6,249 nucleotides of DNA from Acidobacteriota bacterium (GTDB taxonomy: Bacteria; Acidobacteriota; Terriglobia; Acidiferrales; UBA7541). Below are positions 6,052 to 6,249 of the stretch, piece after piece; position 1 is the stretch's first letter; each line of letters opens with the position of its first letter. The notes beneath the pieces are model-generated. The model did no database searches. It saw only the letters and a list, made by a program, of their open reading frames with translations, and had not been told where the DNA came from. The translations under genes and the position numbers were made by a program. The stretch spans positions 3,448-9,696 of the forward strand of contig PKWH01000078.1 in NCBI GenBank assembly GCA_003131985.1, in the 5' to 3' direction.

Positions 6052-6249
6052 CCTGGTGGTTATAACCGAGTTTACCGCGCCGAATCCAGTTCCGTCGTTG
6101 CAGGGTGATGGAGAGTCCGGGTAGAATAAGGCTAGCGTGTACGAACTTACTTGGCGTGGTGCGTTTCGACCGTTCACGCACCGCCGGGTTTGCCGGCGAA
6201 ATCAACTATCCAGCCTCTAAGGACTTTGGCGCCCCAATGGACGCATCCC
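6052..6249. other. Upstream region of the ABC operon and right edge; no complete gene seen
   Basis: This stretch holds no convincing complete gene. It should contain the leader and promoter of the minus-strand ATPase gene, but I find no clear hexamer pair for it. On the plus strand an ATG at 6237 begins an open frame of four codons before the window ends; AAGGA lies 13 bases upstream, a loose spacing. If real, that gene would be divergent from the ABC operon. A 6-bp inverted repeat, CGCCGG/CCGGCG with a 5-base loop (6182-6198), has no T-run and is not a terminator. Confidence 0.4.
6098..6127 (+). promoter_or_regulatory. Possible rightward sigma-70-like promoter
   Basis: TTGCAG (6098-6103) and TAGAAT (6122-6127) are separated by 18 bases. 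The -10 hexamer matches the consensus at 5 of 6 positions, the -35 at 3 of 6. Transcription would start near 6134 and run toward the ATG at 6237, leaving a leader of about 100 bases. This is an eye-found match and could be chance. Confidence 0.25.

Noticed and set aside
6052..6177. ATPase start at ATG 6177
   Set aside because: The extra 42 residues are low-complexity Pro/Ser/Thr/Gly-rich sequence outside the domain. I prefer 6051, though the evidence between 6177, 6051 and 6024 is not decisive.
6182..6198. CGCCGG/CCGGCG inverted repeat as an operator or terminator
   Set aside because: A 6-bp GC-only palindrome is expected by chance in DNA of this composition, and no T-run follows.

Overview
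The window looks like ordinary chromosomal DNA from a bacterium of fairly high GC content. The best guess is Acidobacteriota: a long Ala/Glu/Arg-rich coiled-coil protein, a DPM1-like glycosyltransferase and an ABC-2 exporter with an altered Q-loop all fit that phylum. This placement rests on general resemblance, not on a marker gene. I see no rRNA, tRNA, CRISPR array, insertion sequence, integrase or phage gene.

Layout, left to right. (1) Positions 2-2248, plus strand: a very long soluble coiled-coil protein. Its reading frame is open to the left edge, so its real N-terminus probably lies outside the window. (2) 2249-2343: a short convergent gap with a weak candidate terminator. (3) 2344-3450, minus strand: a PLP-dependent sugar aminotransferase of the DegT/DnrJ/EryC1/StrS family. 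(4) 3451-3577: a divergent promoter region. (5) 3578-4393, plus strand: a GT2 glycosyltransferase resembling dolichyl/polyprenyl-phosphate mannose or glucose synthases. (6) After a 30-base convergent gap, 4424-5245 on the minus strand is an ABC-2 permease. It is preceded in its operon by its ATPase (5242-6051, minus), whose stop codon overlaps the permease's GTG start in a GTGA. (7) 6052-6249: the region upstream of the ABC operon, with no complete gene. It may hold a rightward promoter for a gene starting at the right edge.

How the genes may work together: the aminotransferase would make an amino-sugar nucleotide. The glycosyltransferase would load a sugar onto a polyprenyl-phosphate carrier or another acceptor. 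The ABC-2 pair could export a glycan, lipid or small molecule. Proximity and the shared envelope theme suggest a cell-surface role. However, the three units are in different orientations and are not one operon, so a common pathway is only an inference.

Four start codons chosen here differ from the longest-ORF choice: aminotransferase at 3450, glycosyltransferase at 3578, permease GTG at 5245 and ATPase at 6051. I did not find a convincing novel system. The most useful second looks are the missing N-terminus and domain of the coiled-coil protein, and the identity of the exporter's substrate.
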